Of a DNA stretch of 64,000 nucleotides, positions 7,596 through 15,443 are shown piece after piece. The position numbers were made by a program, and so were the translations under genes. Each line of letters starts with the position of its first letter. The first letter of the stretch is position 1. The notes beneath the pieces were generated by a model, which was not told where the DNA came from, did not search any database, and saw only the letters and a list, made by a program, of their open reading frames with translations. The stretch is from Kitasatospora sp. NBC_01266 (GTDB lineage Bacteria > Actinomycetota > Actinomycetes > Streptomycetales > Streptomycetaceae): positions 186,001 through 250,000 of the forward strand of contig NZ_CP108458.1 in assembly GCF_036242395.1 (NCBI RefSeq), in the 5' to 3' direction.

Positions 7596-9485
7596 ATGTC
7601 GAGCATGCCCGTTGCCGGGATCCGCGCCGGCCACCCCGACCAGCCCGCCGACCTGGTGGTACGCAACGCCAAGGTGTACACCGGCGACCCGGTGCGCCCG
7701 CGGGCGAGCGCGGTCGCGATCCGCGACGGCCTGATCACCGCCGTCGGGGACGACGCGGACGTCATACCGCGGATCGGCCCGCGGACCCGCGTCGTCGACG
7801 CGCTCGGGCGACGCGCCGTCCCGGGCCTCAACGACTCGCACCTGCACGTCATCCGGGGCGGCCTCAACTACGTGCTGGAGCTGCGCTGGGACGGCGTGCC
7901 GACGCTGCGCCAGGCGCTGGCCATGCTCCGGGCCCAGGCCGAGCGCACCCCGCCCGGCCAGTGGGTACGGGTGGTCGGCGGCTGGTCCGCCGACCAGTTC
8001 GCCGAGCGCCGGCTGCCCACGCTGAGCGAACTGAACGCCGCCGCGCCCGACACCCCCGTCTTCGTCCTGCACCTGTACCAGTCGGCGCTGATGAACCGCG
8101 CGGCACTGCGGGCCGCGGGCTTCGACCGCGACACCCCGGACCCGGCGGGCGGCCAGATCGTGCGCGGCCACGACGGACAGCCGACCGGCCTGCTGCTGGC
8201 CGCCCCCGGCGCCCTGCTGCTCTACTCCACCCTCGCCAAGGCGCCGACCCTGGACGAGGCGGAGAAGGCCGCCTCCACCCGGCACTTCCTGCGCGAGCTC
8301 AACCGGTTCGGGCTCACCTCGGCGATCGACGCGGCCGGCGGATTCCAGAGCTTCCCGGAGAACTACGGCACCGTCATGCAGCTCGCCCAGCAGGGCGAGT
8401 TGACGCTGCGGATCGCCTACCACCTCTTCCCGCAGACCGCCGGACAGGAGCTGGACGACCTGGCCCGCTGGGTGGCCACCGTCCGCCCGGGTGACGGGGA
8501 CGAGTGGCTGCGCCTCAACGGTGCCGGGGAGAACCTCACCTGGGCGGCGGCCGACTTCGAGAACTTCACCGAACCGCGCCCCGAACTCGGCCCGTACGAG
8601 GCCGGGTTCGAGCAGGCCGTGCGGCTGCTGATGGAACACGGCTGGGGTTTTCGGCTGCACGCCAGCTACGACGAGACGATCCGCCGCGACCTGGCGGTCT
8701 TCGAGAAGCTCGCCGCCGAGGGCCTCTTCCCCGGCGGGAACCGGTGGCTCTTCGACCACGCCGAGACCGTCTCCCCCGCGAGCCTGGACCGGATCGCCGC
8801 GCTCGGCGGCGCCCTGTCGGTGCAGAACCGGATGTCCTTCCAGGGCGAGGCGTTCGTGCGCCGCTACGGCGCCGCGGCGGCCGCCCAGGCGCCGCCGGTG
8901 CGGGCGATGCTGGAGCGCGGGCTGACGGTCGGCGCGGGCACCGACGCCACCCGGGTCTCCTCCTACAACCCGTGGGTGGCGCTGCACTGGCTGGTCTCCG
9001 GACGGGCCGTCAGCGGACGCACGCTGTCGCCGTCCGCCAACCGGCTCAGCCGCGAGGAGGCGCTGGAGCTGTACACCCTGGGCGGCGCCCGGCTCACCGG
9101 CGAGCAGGAGGTCAAGGGCCGGCTGCGGGTGGGCTGCTACGCCGACCTCGCGGTGCTCAGCGCCGACTACCTGACGGTGGAGGAGGCCGACATCCCGCAC
9201 ATCGAGTCCGTCCTCACCGTGGTCGGCGGGCGCATCGTGCACAGCGCCCAGGAGCACGAGGGCATCGCCCCCGAGCTGCCCGCCGTGGTCCCGCTGTGGA
9301 GCCCGGTGGCGCGCTTCGGCGGCTACCAGGCCACCCCCGCGCCCAGCCTCACCGGCGTCCGGCAGGCCGAGCTGCTGATCACGGCCGCCGCGGACTCCGA
9401 GGAGCAGCGCGAGTGGCGGCAGGCTCGGGGCCGGCTCGTTCCCGGCCAGGGCGGGCCGGCCCTCGACGACCCCTGCTTCCTCTGA
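7596..9485 (+). CDS. Amidohydrolase family protein, YtcJ-like
   Basis: This 629-residue metal-dependent hydrolase has the small beta-sandwich start 'DLVVRNAKVYTGD', the metal-binding HxH in 'GLNDSHLHVIRGG', and a late 'GAGTDATRVSSYNPW' Asp. The amidohydrolase_3/YtcJ closing segment 'GGARLTGEQEVKGRLRVGCYADLAVL' is also present. The family hydrolyses C-N bonds of cyclic or acyl amides, and the substrate here is unknown. The ATG at 7596 has a GAGAGCGAGAG purine stretch upstream and begins just before the first conserved strand. An inverted repeat follows the stop. Confidence 0.88.
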   Translation: MSSMPVAGIRAGHPDQPADLVVRNAKVYTGDPVRPRASAVAIRDGLITAVGDDADVIPRIGPRTRVVDALGRRAVPGLNDSHLHVIRGGLNYVLELRWDGVPTLRQALAMLRAQAERTPPGQWVRVVGGWSADQFAERRLPTLSELNAAAPDTPVFVLHLYQSALMNRAALRAAGFDRDTPDPAGGQIVRGHDGQPTGLLLAAPGALLLYSTLAKAPTLDEAEKAASTRHFLRELNRFGLTSAIDAAGGFQSFPENYGTVMQLAQQGELTLRIAYHLFPQTAGQELDDLARWVATVRPGDGDEWLRLNGAGENLTWAAADFENFTEPRPELGPYEAGFEQAVRLLMEHGWGFRLHASYDETIRRDLAVFEKLAAEGLFPGGNRWLFDHAETVSPASLDRIAALGGALSVQNRMSFQGEAFVRRYGAAAAAQAPPVRAMLERGLTVGAGTDATRVSSYNPWVALHWLVSGRAVSGRTLSPSANRLSREEALELYTLGGARLTGEQEVKGRLRVGCYADLAVLSADYLTVEEADIPHIESVLTVVGGRIVHSAQEHEGIAPELPAVVPLWSPVARFGGYQATPAPSLTGVRQAELLITAAADSEEQREWRQARGRLVPGQGGPALDDPCFL

Positions 9486-9494
9486 TCCGCATCC

Positions 9495-9535
9495 GCCGTG
9501 CGCCACGGGGCTCCGCACTCCTGGTGGCGCACGGC
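9495..9535. terminator. Hairpin terminator after the amidohydrolase gene
   Basis: Twelve-base arms GCCGTGCGCCAC and GTGGCGCACGGC pair perfectly around a 17-nt loop, starting 10 bp after the amidohydrolase stop. Position and stability fit an intrinsic-type terminator without a T-tract. Confidence 0.7.
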
Positions 9536-9561
9536 GCCAGACCGCCTTGAGGGAACCCCCG

Positions 9562-10272
9562 ATGACGACCCATCAGTCCGAGAGCGCCGTGGCCGCCGCG
9601 CAGATCCGCGACCGCCACCCGCTGGCCCTGGCGCTGTTCGCGCTGACCGCGGTGAGCGGCCTGATCGACGCGGTCAGCTACCTGGGGCTCGGCCACGTCT
9701 TCACCGCGAACATGACCGGGAACGTCGTCGTGGTCGCCTTCGCCCTCGTCGGCACGCCCGGCTTCTCGATCGCGGGCTCACTGACCTCGCTGGCGGCCTT
9801 CCTGCTGGGCTCGGTGCTGGCCGGCCGCCTGGCACTCAGGCATCGCGACCACCGCCGGGCGCACTGGCTGCGCGCCGCGCTGCTGGCCGAAACGGCACTC
9901 CAGGGCGTGGCCACCGCCATCGCGTTCACCGCGGGCGGCCAGCCGCGGCAGGAGGCGCTGATCGCGCTGCTGGCCGTGGCGATGGGCCTGCGCAACGGCA
10001 CAGTCCGCAAGTTGGGCGTGCCGGACCTGACCACGACGGTGCTCACCCTCACCCTGACCGGCATCGCCGCGGACTCCTCGCTGGCCGGCGGCGCCAACCC
10101 CCGCCTGAGCCGGCGCCTCTACGCGGTCCTGGCGATGCTCGCGGGCGCCGCTCCCGGAGCCGCGCTCGTCAGCCACGGACACCTCGCCTGGGCCCTGCTG
10201 GCCGGCACGGTCCTGGTCGCCGCGATCGCGGTCGGCTACCGCGAACGCGAACGCGAACGCGAACGCGACTGA
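9562..10272 (+). CDS. DUF1275 (YoaK-like) membrane protein
   Basis: This 236-residue protein has about six membrane helices and the DUF1275 hallmark 'GLIDAVSYLGLGHVFTANMTGN' split over helices 1 and 2. The function of the family is not established. The ATG at 9562 is used rather than an in-frame codon 15 bp upstream because it begins at a normal cytosolic N-terminus. The last residues are a repeated Arg-Glu tail encoded by four tandem GAACGC hexamers (10240-10269), which is simple-sequence expansion at the 3' end. Confidence 0.85.
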   Translation: MTTHQSESAVAAAQIRDRHPLALALFALTAVSGLIDAVSYLGLGHVFTANMTGNVVVVAFALVGTPGFSIAGSLTSLAAFLLGSVLAGRLALRHRDHRRAHWLRAALLAETALQGVATAIAFTAGGQPRQEALIALLAVAMGLRNGTVRKLGVPDLTTTVLTLTLTGIAADSSLAGGANPRLSRRLYAVLAMLAGAAPGAALVSHGHLAWALLAGTVLVAAIAVGYRERERERERD

Positions 10273-10329
10273 GGCGGTCGTCCGCTCTCACTCTCGCTGT
10301 CAACCCCCGATCCCGGAAGGACACTTCAC

Positions 10330-11268
10330 ATGCCCATGCGTCTGCCCATGCGTCTGCCCCTGCGCCTGCTGACGGCGGTCACCGCCGCCACCGCCCTGGC
10401 CTTCGCGACCGCTCCGTCAGCCCCTGCGGCGTCGAGCGCCGCCCGCCCCGGCACCGGCATCGCCGTCGGCCCCCAGTACGACTCGACCCACGTCTACGTG
10501 GCACCCGGCACGATGGACTCGTTCATCAGCAGTTGGGAGTCCACCTTCGGCGGCACCAACACCACGCAGGTCCTCGCCGACGTCACCCCGACCCCGAGCC
10601 AGACCAAGTCCGAGCTCGTCCTCTCCCCGGTCGGCACGCTGTCCGTCTTCGACTACCAGACGCCCATCCCTTACCCGTTCGGCGTCGAGCGCACCGGCTG
10701 GCTCGTCACGGACCTGGACCGCGGCGTGCGCAAGGCCGAGGCGGACGGGGCGAACACGGTCGTCACGCCGTTCGCCGACCCGATCGGCCGCGACGCGATC
10801 GTGCAGTTCCCCGGCGGCATCGACGCGCAGCTGTACTGGCACACCAAGGCGCCCTCGTACCCGGCACTCGCGTCCGTGCCGGAGAACCGCCTGTACCTGC
10901 CGAGCAGCGCGATCCGCTCCTTCCTGCACACGTACCTGGCCTTCACCGGTGGCACGGTGGTCTCCGACGACAAGCACGCACCGGGCGCCGAACTCGGCCT
11001 GCCCGGCACCACCTACCGACGGATCCGGATCAGCTCACCGTTCGGCGACACCTCCGTCGCGGTCACCGACGGGCACCTGCCCTACCCCTTCGGACGCGAG
11101 GCCACCGGCTACACCGTGACCGACCTCACCACGACCCTGACCAAGGCCCGGGCCGCCGGCGCGACCGTGCTGTGGGGGCCGTACACCTCGGCGCAGCGCG
11201 ACAGCGCGATGGTGCAGTTCCCCGGCGGCTTCATCGCCGAGCTCCACGACGGCGGCCCGCGCCCGTGA
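10330..11268 (+). CDS. Secreted protein with VOC/glyoxalase-like halves
   Basis: This 312-residue protein begins with a signal peptide: a basic 'MPMRLPMRLPLRLL' start, a hydrophobic core, and an 'APAASSAA'-type cleavage region near residue 35. The mature part has two repeated halves, each with 'YPFG..TGyxVxDL....kA...GA..v..p......RD....QFPGG..A.L', which is the beta-alpha-beta pattern of VOC (glyoxalase/bleomycin-resistance) modules. Secreted two-module VOC-like proteins are known in streptomycetes without a defined reaction. It lies 57 bp after the DUF1275 gene and may be co-transcribed with it. Confidence 0.7.
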   Translation: MPMRLPMRLPLRLLTAVTAATALAFATAPSAPAASSAARPGTGIAVGPQYDSTHVYVAPGTMDSFISSWESTFGGTNTTQVLADVTPTPSQTKSELVLSPVGTLSVFDYQTPIPYPFGVERTGWLVTDLDRGVRKAEADGANTVVTPFADPIGRDAIVQFPGGIDAQLYWHTKAPSYPALASVPENRLYLPSSAIRSFLHTYLAFTGGTVVSDDKHAPGAELGLPGTTYRRIRISSPFGDTSVAVTDGHLPYPFGREATGYTVTDLTTTLTKARAAGATVLWGPYTSAQRDSAMVQFPGGFIAELHDGGPRP

Positions 11269-11287
11269 GCCGGACCTGCGCGCGTGC

Positions 11288-11316
11288 TTGATCACCATCT
11301 TGTTGAATGCTAAATT
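11288..11316 (+). promoter_or_regulatory. Sigma-70-type promoter of the GNAT-OsmC-pirin operon
   Basis: A TTGATC -35 hexamer (11288-11293) and a TAAATT -10 hexamer (11311-11316) are spaced by exactly 17 bp, inside a short AT-rich patch that stands out in this GC-rich DNA. The predicted transcript starts about 45 bp before the GNAT gene. Confidence 0.75.
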
Positions 11317-11365
11317 AAATCCGTAGCCCGGGCCAGCAGCCCGCAGCCCGACAGCAGGAGGAACG

Positions 11366-11671
11366 ATGGCCAGCAGCGTCATGGACAACCCCGACCGGTC
11401 GCGGTTCGAGATCACGGACGACGGCGAACTCGCCGGCTTCGCCGAGTACTTCCGGCACGAGAACGAGATCGCCTTCATCCACACCGAGATCGACCCCGCC
11501 TTCGCGGGCCGCGGCCTGGCCGGCACGCTGGCCCGCGCCGCCCTCGACTCCGCCCGGGAGCAGGGCGCGGACGTACTCCCCTACTGCCCCTTCATCCGCG
11601 GCTGGCTCGGCAAGCACCCGGACTACGTCGACCTGGTCCCCGAGGCTCAGCGCGCCCGGTTCGGCCTGTGA
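11366..11671 (+). CDS. Small GNAT N-acetyltransferase-like protein (YjdJ type)
   Basis: This 101-residue protein matches the short GCN5-related acetyltransferase group. A strand with 'GELAGFAEYFRHENEIAFIHTEI' leads to 'FAGRGLAGTLARAALDSARE', the acetyl-CoA pyrophosphate-binding loop (RGxGxA-like), and the protein ends with 'YCPFIRGWLGKHPDY'. It probably transfers an acetyl group from acetyl-CoA to a small molecule or protein amine. An AGGAGG ribosome site stands before the ATG. The stop overlaps the OsmC start (GTGA), and the three-gene operon suggests an oxidative or electrophile stress role. Confidence 0.88.
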   Translation: MASSVMDNPDRSRFEITDDGELAGFAEYFRHENEIAFIHTEIDPAFAGRGLAGTLARAALDSAREQGADVLPYCPFIRGWLGKHPDYVDLVPEAQRARFGL

Positions 11672-12111
11672 CCGCCGCCCCGACCACGGCCACCGCCCCG
11701 GAGTTCGTCCGGGCGGCGGCCGTGGTCGCCACCAGCACCGGCGAGGACTACCGCGTCGACATCCGCTCCGGGCGCCACCGCCTGGCCGCCGACGAGCCGC
11801 AGTCCAACGGGGGTGCCGACACCGCCACCACGCCGGTCGGCCTGCTGCTGTCGGCGCTCGGCTCCTGCACCGCCATCACCCTGCGGATGTACGCGCAGCG
11901 CAAGCAGTGGCCACTGGAGAGCCTCCGAGTCCACCTCGGCTACGAGAAGGGCCCCGACCGGACGGCCCGGATCACCCGGCGCATCGACCTGGTCGGCGAG
12001 CTGGACGAGGCGCAGCGCGCCCGGCTGCTGGACATCGCCGAGCGCACTCCGGTCACCCGGGCGGTGTCCGGCGGCACACCGATCGTGGAGGAGCCCGCAC
12101 GCCATGAGTGA
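11668..12111 (+). CDS. OsmC-family protein
   Basis: This 147-residue protein has the OsmC/Ohr fold pattern, including 'TTPVGLLLSALGSCTAITLRMYAQ' with the first catalytic Cys. The second Cys position (usually 'CPVHRTL') reads 'TPVTRAV', so the thiol pair used in peroxide reduction by Ohr/OsmC is incomplete. It may be a non-peroxidatic OsmC relative. It overlaps the GNAT gene by 4 bp and the pirin gene by 8 bp, so all three are translationally coupled. Confidence 0.85.
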   Translation: MTAAPTTATAPEFVRAAAVVATSTGEDYRVDIRSGRHRLAADEPQSNGGADTATTPVGLLLSALGSCTAITLRMYAQRKQWPLESLRVHLGYEKGPDRTARITRRIDLVGELDEAQRARLLDIAERTPVTRAVSGGTPIVEEPARHE

Positions 12112-13066
12112 CCCCGACCAGACAGCCCCCACCCTGCGCGGCGGGCGCGAGGAGGTCCCGGCCGGCCCCGTCCGGGAGCTGCTGGCGCCGCGTGAGACCG
12201 CACTGGGCGGCAGCACCGTGGTGCGCCGGCTACTGCCCAACCTCGGGCGGCGGATGGTCGGCGCCTGGTGCTTCGTCGACCACTACGGCCCCGACGACAT
12301 CGCTGACGAACCCGGCATGCAGGTCCCACCCCACCCGCACATCGGCCTGCAGACCGTCAGCTGGCTGCACCAGGGCGAAGTCCTGCACCGCGACAGCCTC
12401 GGCAGCCTGCAGACCGTCCGGCCACGCGAGTTGGGCCTGATGACCTCAGGCCGCGGCATCTCCCACTCCGAGGAGTCCCCGCGCCCGCACGCGCGCCTGC
12501 TGCACGGCGCCCAGCTCTGGGTCGCCCTGCCCGAGGCCCACCGCCACACCGCCCCCGCCTTCGAACACCACGCCCGGCTCCCCGAGATCAACGCCGCCGG
12601 CCTGCACGGCACCGTGATCCTGGGCTCGGTGGATGGCGCCGTCTCACCGGGCACGACGTACACCCCGCTGGTCGGCGTCGACCTCACCCTGCGCGAAGGC
12701 AGCTCCACCCGGCTCCCCCTGGAGCCCGACTTCGAGTACGCCGTGCTGACCATGTCCGGCCTGACCGAGGTCGACGGCGTCCGCCTGGAACCCGGCTCGA
12801 TGCTCTACCTGGGCAGCGGACGGCGTGAGTTGCCGCTGCGCGCACTGGCCGACGGCTCGCTGCTGCTGCTCGGCGGCGAGCCCTTCGAGGAGAAGCTCGT
12901 CATGTGGTGGAACTTCATCGGCCGATCCAGTGAGGAGATCGCACAGGTACGATCTGACTGGATGGAAGGGTCGAGGTTCGGAGAAGTGCACGGCTACGAC
13001 GGTGGCCGCCTGGCCGCACCGCCGCTGCCGTCGATGCCCCTCAAGCCGCAGGGAAGGGCACGCTGA
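12104..13066 (+). CDS. Pirin family protein
   Basis: This 320-residue bicupin protein has the pirin N-terminal motif 'PHPHIGLQTVSWLHQGEVLHRDS' with metal-binding His residues, and 'LMTSGRGISHSEESP'. It ends with the pirin C-terminal block 'EEKLVMWWNFIGRS'. Some pirins oxidise flavonols (quercetinase) and others act as redox-sensing partners, so the activity here is open. The ATG at 12104 overlaps the OsmC gene end. A decayed second copy of its C-terminus lies at 14332-14496, and a more distant pirin is encoded at 30149. Confidence 0.92.
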   Translation: MSDPDQTAPTLRGGREEVPAGPVRELLAPRETALGGSTVVRRLLPNLGRRMVGAWCFVDHYGPDDIADEPGMQVPPHPHIGLQTVSWLHQGEVLHRDSLGSLQTVRPRELGLMTSGRGISHSEESPRPHARLLHGAQLWVALPEAHRHTAPAFEHHARLPEINAAGLHGTVILGSVDGAVSPGTTYTPLVGVDLTLREGSSTRLPLEPDFEYAVLTMSGLTEVDGVRLEPGSMLYLGSGRRELPLRALADGSLLLLGGEPFEEKLVMWWNFIGRSSEEIAQVRSDWMEGSRFGEVHGYDGGRLAAPPLPSMPLKPQGRAR

Positions 13067-13274
13067 GCTGGCGTTTTGTTCGGTGGGGCGGATGCGTTCG
13101 CCCACTGTCCGGGTGCCGGCAGGCTCGACCGCGACTGGCGGTGGAGGCCTCGCTCAGCTGGGTTCGATGACGCCCGCAGAGGCCCGTGAGCGCCGGAAGC
13201 GAGTCTCGTGTTCAGCTGCCTTTAACAGTGTCCAGTAGTACTGATGCTGACCTTTTGCTGACCTCTGAATGAAG

Positions 13275-13304
13275 TGAGGTCTATACCATTTGGTCTAGAC
13301 CTCA
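13275..13304. promoter_or_regulatory. DasR-like (dre) operator pair, apparently orphaned
   Basis: TGAGGTCTATACCA and TGGTCTAGACCTCA form an inverted repeat separated by TT, with one mismatch in 14. Each half carries the GGTCTAGACC-like core of the dre sites bound by DasR, the N-acetylglucosamine-responsive GntR regulator of streptomycetes. The surrounding 150 bp are unusually AT-rich, like a promoter. No intact gene follows, only the remnant at 13321-13569, so the element seems to have lost its target. The match rests on the consensus from memory. Confidence 0.6.
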
Positions 13305-13320
13305 CCTGCAACAAGGCTGA

Positions 13321-13569
13321 TGCTCGCAACCGCTGACGTGTAGTCAGATCGTCATCGCTTTCACCCTCTGGCACTCGATCGCCGACCTGGTCGACGCGCC
13401 CCAGACTCACGCCGCCCTCAAGGAGACCTACGGGCAACCGGGTTCGAGGATCCTGCGCCGCGACTACCGGCCGCTGGCCAAGCTGTGGGCCGGCATGGAC
13501 GAGTCCAGCCCGCTGGACCTCGGCTGGGCGGTGGAGAGCCTCACGGGGGCCGTCACCGAACGGCCTTGA
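13321..13569 (+). pseudogene. 5'-truncated gene remnant of unknown family
   Basis: A frame opens after a TGA at 13318 and ends at a TGA at 13569. It encodes about 75 residues containing 'FTLWHSIADLVDAPQTHAAL' and 'PLAKLWAGMDESSPL', with balanced composition and strong third-position GC, so it looks like real coding DNA. No start codon or ribosome site precedes it, and the frame has no ATG or GTG near its beginning. I do not recognise the family. It ends 36 bp before the SAV_915-like gene, so it may once have been its operon partner. Confidence 0.5.
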
Positions 13570-13604
13570 CCCCCTCCGGCGGCAGGATCCGGAGCTCCGT
13601 CCCC

Positions 13605-13928
13605 GTGACCAGTGCAGACCCGGGTCCTCGGGAACTCGCAGAACGCGCTGCCGCACTGTACGTCCCGGTCCGCACCGGTCGAGCCGGCCACACGCTCCGG
13701 CTCTTCCGGCGGCGCGACGGCCGCCGCTGCGCCATCGCCTTCAGCTGCCCCGAACAACTGACCGCGCTGCTCGGGCCGGCCCACCAGTTCGTGCGGCTCT
13801 CCGAGCCGGCGCTTCGGGCCCTGACGGAGCCGCTCCGCGCCGCCCTCGTCCTGGACCCGCGACTGATCTCCCAGCCGATCACCGCCCCACCCCCCGCCCA
13901 CCCGGCCCCCGTTCCCTCTCAGCGGTGA
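13605..13928 (+). CDS. SAV_915 family protein
   Basis: This 107-residue protein matches the streptomycete SAV_915 family (SseB-like). It has 'AAALYVPVRTGRAGHTLRLFRRRDGR', then 'AIAFSCPEQLTALLGPAHQFVRLSEPALRAL', then a Pro-rich tail. The family has no known biochemical function. The GTG at 13605 is chosen because upstream codons in the same frame belong to the preceding remnant. The gene may be intact, but its neighbourhood is rearranged. Confidence 0.72.
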   Translation: MTSADPGPRELAERAAALYVPVRTGRAGHTLRLFRRRDGRRCAIAFSCPEQLTALLGPAHQFVRLSEPALRALTEPLRAALVLDPRLISQPITAPPPAHPAPVPSQR

Positions 13929-14087
13929 ATCCGGTCCGAGGCGGCCGGACTCCATTGGCCGGCGGAGGTGGTCCCGAGGCAGCCGGGGGCGTCGTAGGCG
14001 TGGTGGAAGCCGGGCGGAGCAGCTCGGCGATCGGGAGGTCGGCGGCTCGGAAGTACGGCACGGTGACCCTCGGCGGGAAGCAACCTG

Positions 14088-14237
14088 GGTAGCGAAGCCG
14101 GACTCCTCGACCTGCCTCCCGGCCGCGTTGCGGTACCGGATCTTGTACTCGTGCGGGCACTTGGACCACCTCGCCCGAGGGTGCTCGCACTCCTTGAAGA
14201 AGGTGCCCATACCCCGGGCCAGGGTCCTGGTTGCCAT
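14088..14237 (-). pseudogene. Integrase (tyrosine recombinase) N-terminal remnant
   Basis: The reverse strand from 14237 encodes 'MATRTLARGMGTFFKECEH', 'WSKCPHEYKIRYRNAAGRQ' and 'VEESGFAT'. This is the characteristic beginning of actinomycete tyrosine integrases from integrative elements. After about 50 residues the integrase homology stops abruptly, and the rest of the frame is unrelated Arg/Pro-rich shadow translation. The catalytic domain is absent. It is a scar of an integrated element, next to the duplicated pirin tail. Confidence 0.75.
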
Positions 14238-14331
14238 GGTCGTTCGACTCCCCGCTTACCGATGCTGACGGTTTGGCGACGGGGATGGTCCACCAGGTCC
14301 CTGACCTGCGCGAAAACGGCAAGGCCGTGAT

Positions 14332-14496
14332 ATGTGGCGGAACTTCATCGGCCGCACCGGCGAGGAGATCAACCAAGCCCGCGAGGACTGGCTGACCGGC
14401 ACCCGCTTCGGCACCGTGCACGGCTACGACGGCGACCGGCTGGCCGCCCCCGCGCTTCCCCAACTGCCCCTGAAACCACGGGGACGAGTGCGCTGA
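14332..14496 (+). pseudogene. Pirin C-terminal fragment (second copy)
   Basis: This 54-codon stretch encodes 'MWRNFIGRTGEEINQARED', then 'GTRFGTVHGYDGDRLAAP', and ends 'LPLKPRGRVR'. It matches the last 55 residues of the intact pirin at 12104-13066 at most positions, including the sequence just past the stop (CGCTGAGCTGG). The rest of the gene is missing, so this is a diverged duplicate tail left by recombination. It lies beside the integrase remnant. Confidence 0.85.
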
Positions 14497-14682
14497 GCTG
14501 GGGATTGCTCGCCGGCGTCTCCGGATGCCGGTTCCACTGGTCGGCCAAGAGCCTCTTGTCCGGTCGTCTGCAACCGGGTTCGGTCAGACCGAAGCGCCGC
14601 ACGGTCAGCCCTGAGTACAGCGGCTCTTCACAGACGAGGGTGTAGCGGTCGGGAACCGTGAACCGGTACCCGTGCTGACCGG

Positions 14683-15387
14683 TCAGCGACCCAAACGGGC
14701 CGCGAGACCGTCGAGCACGCAGTCCAGGCCGAACGTGAACTCGACGTCAGGGTCGAGTTCCTCGCCTTCGAGGACGCGGCGGGCGAGCATCGGGTGCTCG
14801 CCCGCCGCGAGGACCTCGCTGATATAGGGGCCGACGCTGCGCTGCCACTGCTCCTCGGTCAGGCCGGTGCGCTGCTCGGCGCGCCGAGCGGCCTGCTGTG
14901 TGGCCACCGAGCCGAGCACGTACGCGCGCACGGCGCCGAGCGCCCGCGAGGCCAGGGTGATGTCGGGCGTGAGCGCGACGGCGGCGCGCAGCGCGGATTC
15001 GGACCGCCGCAACGAGTTGGGGCCGAGTGCGGGCCGGCCCGCCAGCTCTCCCGCCAACCATGGGTGCCGCAGCAGGGTCGTGCGCAGCGAGTGCGCGACC
15101 GCGGCCAGGTCGGCGCGCCAGTCCCGCGTGGGCTCGGGGAGCGGGTCCTCGCCCTGGGCCGCGTCGACCATCAGGTCCACCAGTTCGTCGCGGTTGGTGA
15201 TGTAGCGGTAGAGGGTGGCCGTCCCGGAACCGAGGTCGCCCGCGACCCGGCGCATCGACACCGCGGCCAAGCCCTCCGCGTCGGCGACGGCCAGCGCGGC
15301 GGCCACGTACTGGTCCACCCCCGGCGCGCGTCGGCGCGGTTCGGGGCGGGGCCTGGCCCACACCGTCGAAGGAGCGGGTTCGGTCAT
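14683..15387 (-). CDS. TetR-family repressor (TetR_C-type)
   Basis: This 234-residue regulator has an N-terminal helix-turn-helix at about residues 20-70 ('AALAVADAEGLAAVSMRRVAGDLGSGTATLYRYI'). Its C-terminal region resembles the tetracycline-repressor ligand domain. The ATG at 15387 has an AGGAA ribosome site, and an in-frame ATG 30 bp upstream lacks one. It is divergent from a FAD monooxygenase of the tetracycline/aromatic hydroxylase type, with a perfect palindrome on the shared promoter. Regulation of that monooxygenase is therefore very likely. Confidence 0.9.
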   Translation of the reverse strand: MTEPAPSTVWARPRPEPRRRAPGVDQYVAAALAVADAEGLAAVSMRRVAGDLGSGTATLYRYITNRDELVDLMVDAAQGEDPLPEPTRDWRADLAAVAHSLRTTLLRHPWLAGELAGRPALGPNSLRRSESALRAAVALTPDITLASRALGAVRAYVLGSVATQQAARRAEQRTGLTEEQWQRSVGPYISEVLAAGEHPMLARRVLEGEELDPDVEFTFGLDCVLDGLAARLGR

Positions 15388-15406
15388 CGGGTGGTTCCTT
15401 TCCTCA

Positions 15407-15443
15407 TTGCCCGGCATTCTATCTTCTGGCTACGATGTAGCCA
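15407..15443 (+). promoter_or_regulatory. Leaderless promoter with overlapping TetR operator
   Basis: A -35-like TTGCCC (15407-15412) and a -10-like TACGAT (15431-15436) are spaced by 18 bp. The expected start site falls at the ATG (15443), giving a leaderless message. The perfect palindrome TGGCTAC-GAT-GTAGCCA (15427-15443) covers the -10 and ends on the first base of the start codon. A bound TetR repressor would block polymerase directly. Confidence 0.7.

Noticed and set aside
6558..9518. Minus-strand frame of 986 codons joining the isochorismatase-like gene to sequence opposite the amidohydrolase
   Set aside because: Only the part from 7220 to 6558 shows a protein family. The rest is antisense to the amidohydrolase gene.
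10240..10269. Tandem GAACGC hexamers as a possible repeat array or regulatory element
   Set aside because: Four units at the end of a reading frame are simple-sequence slippage; there is no array or spacer structure.
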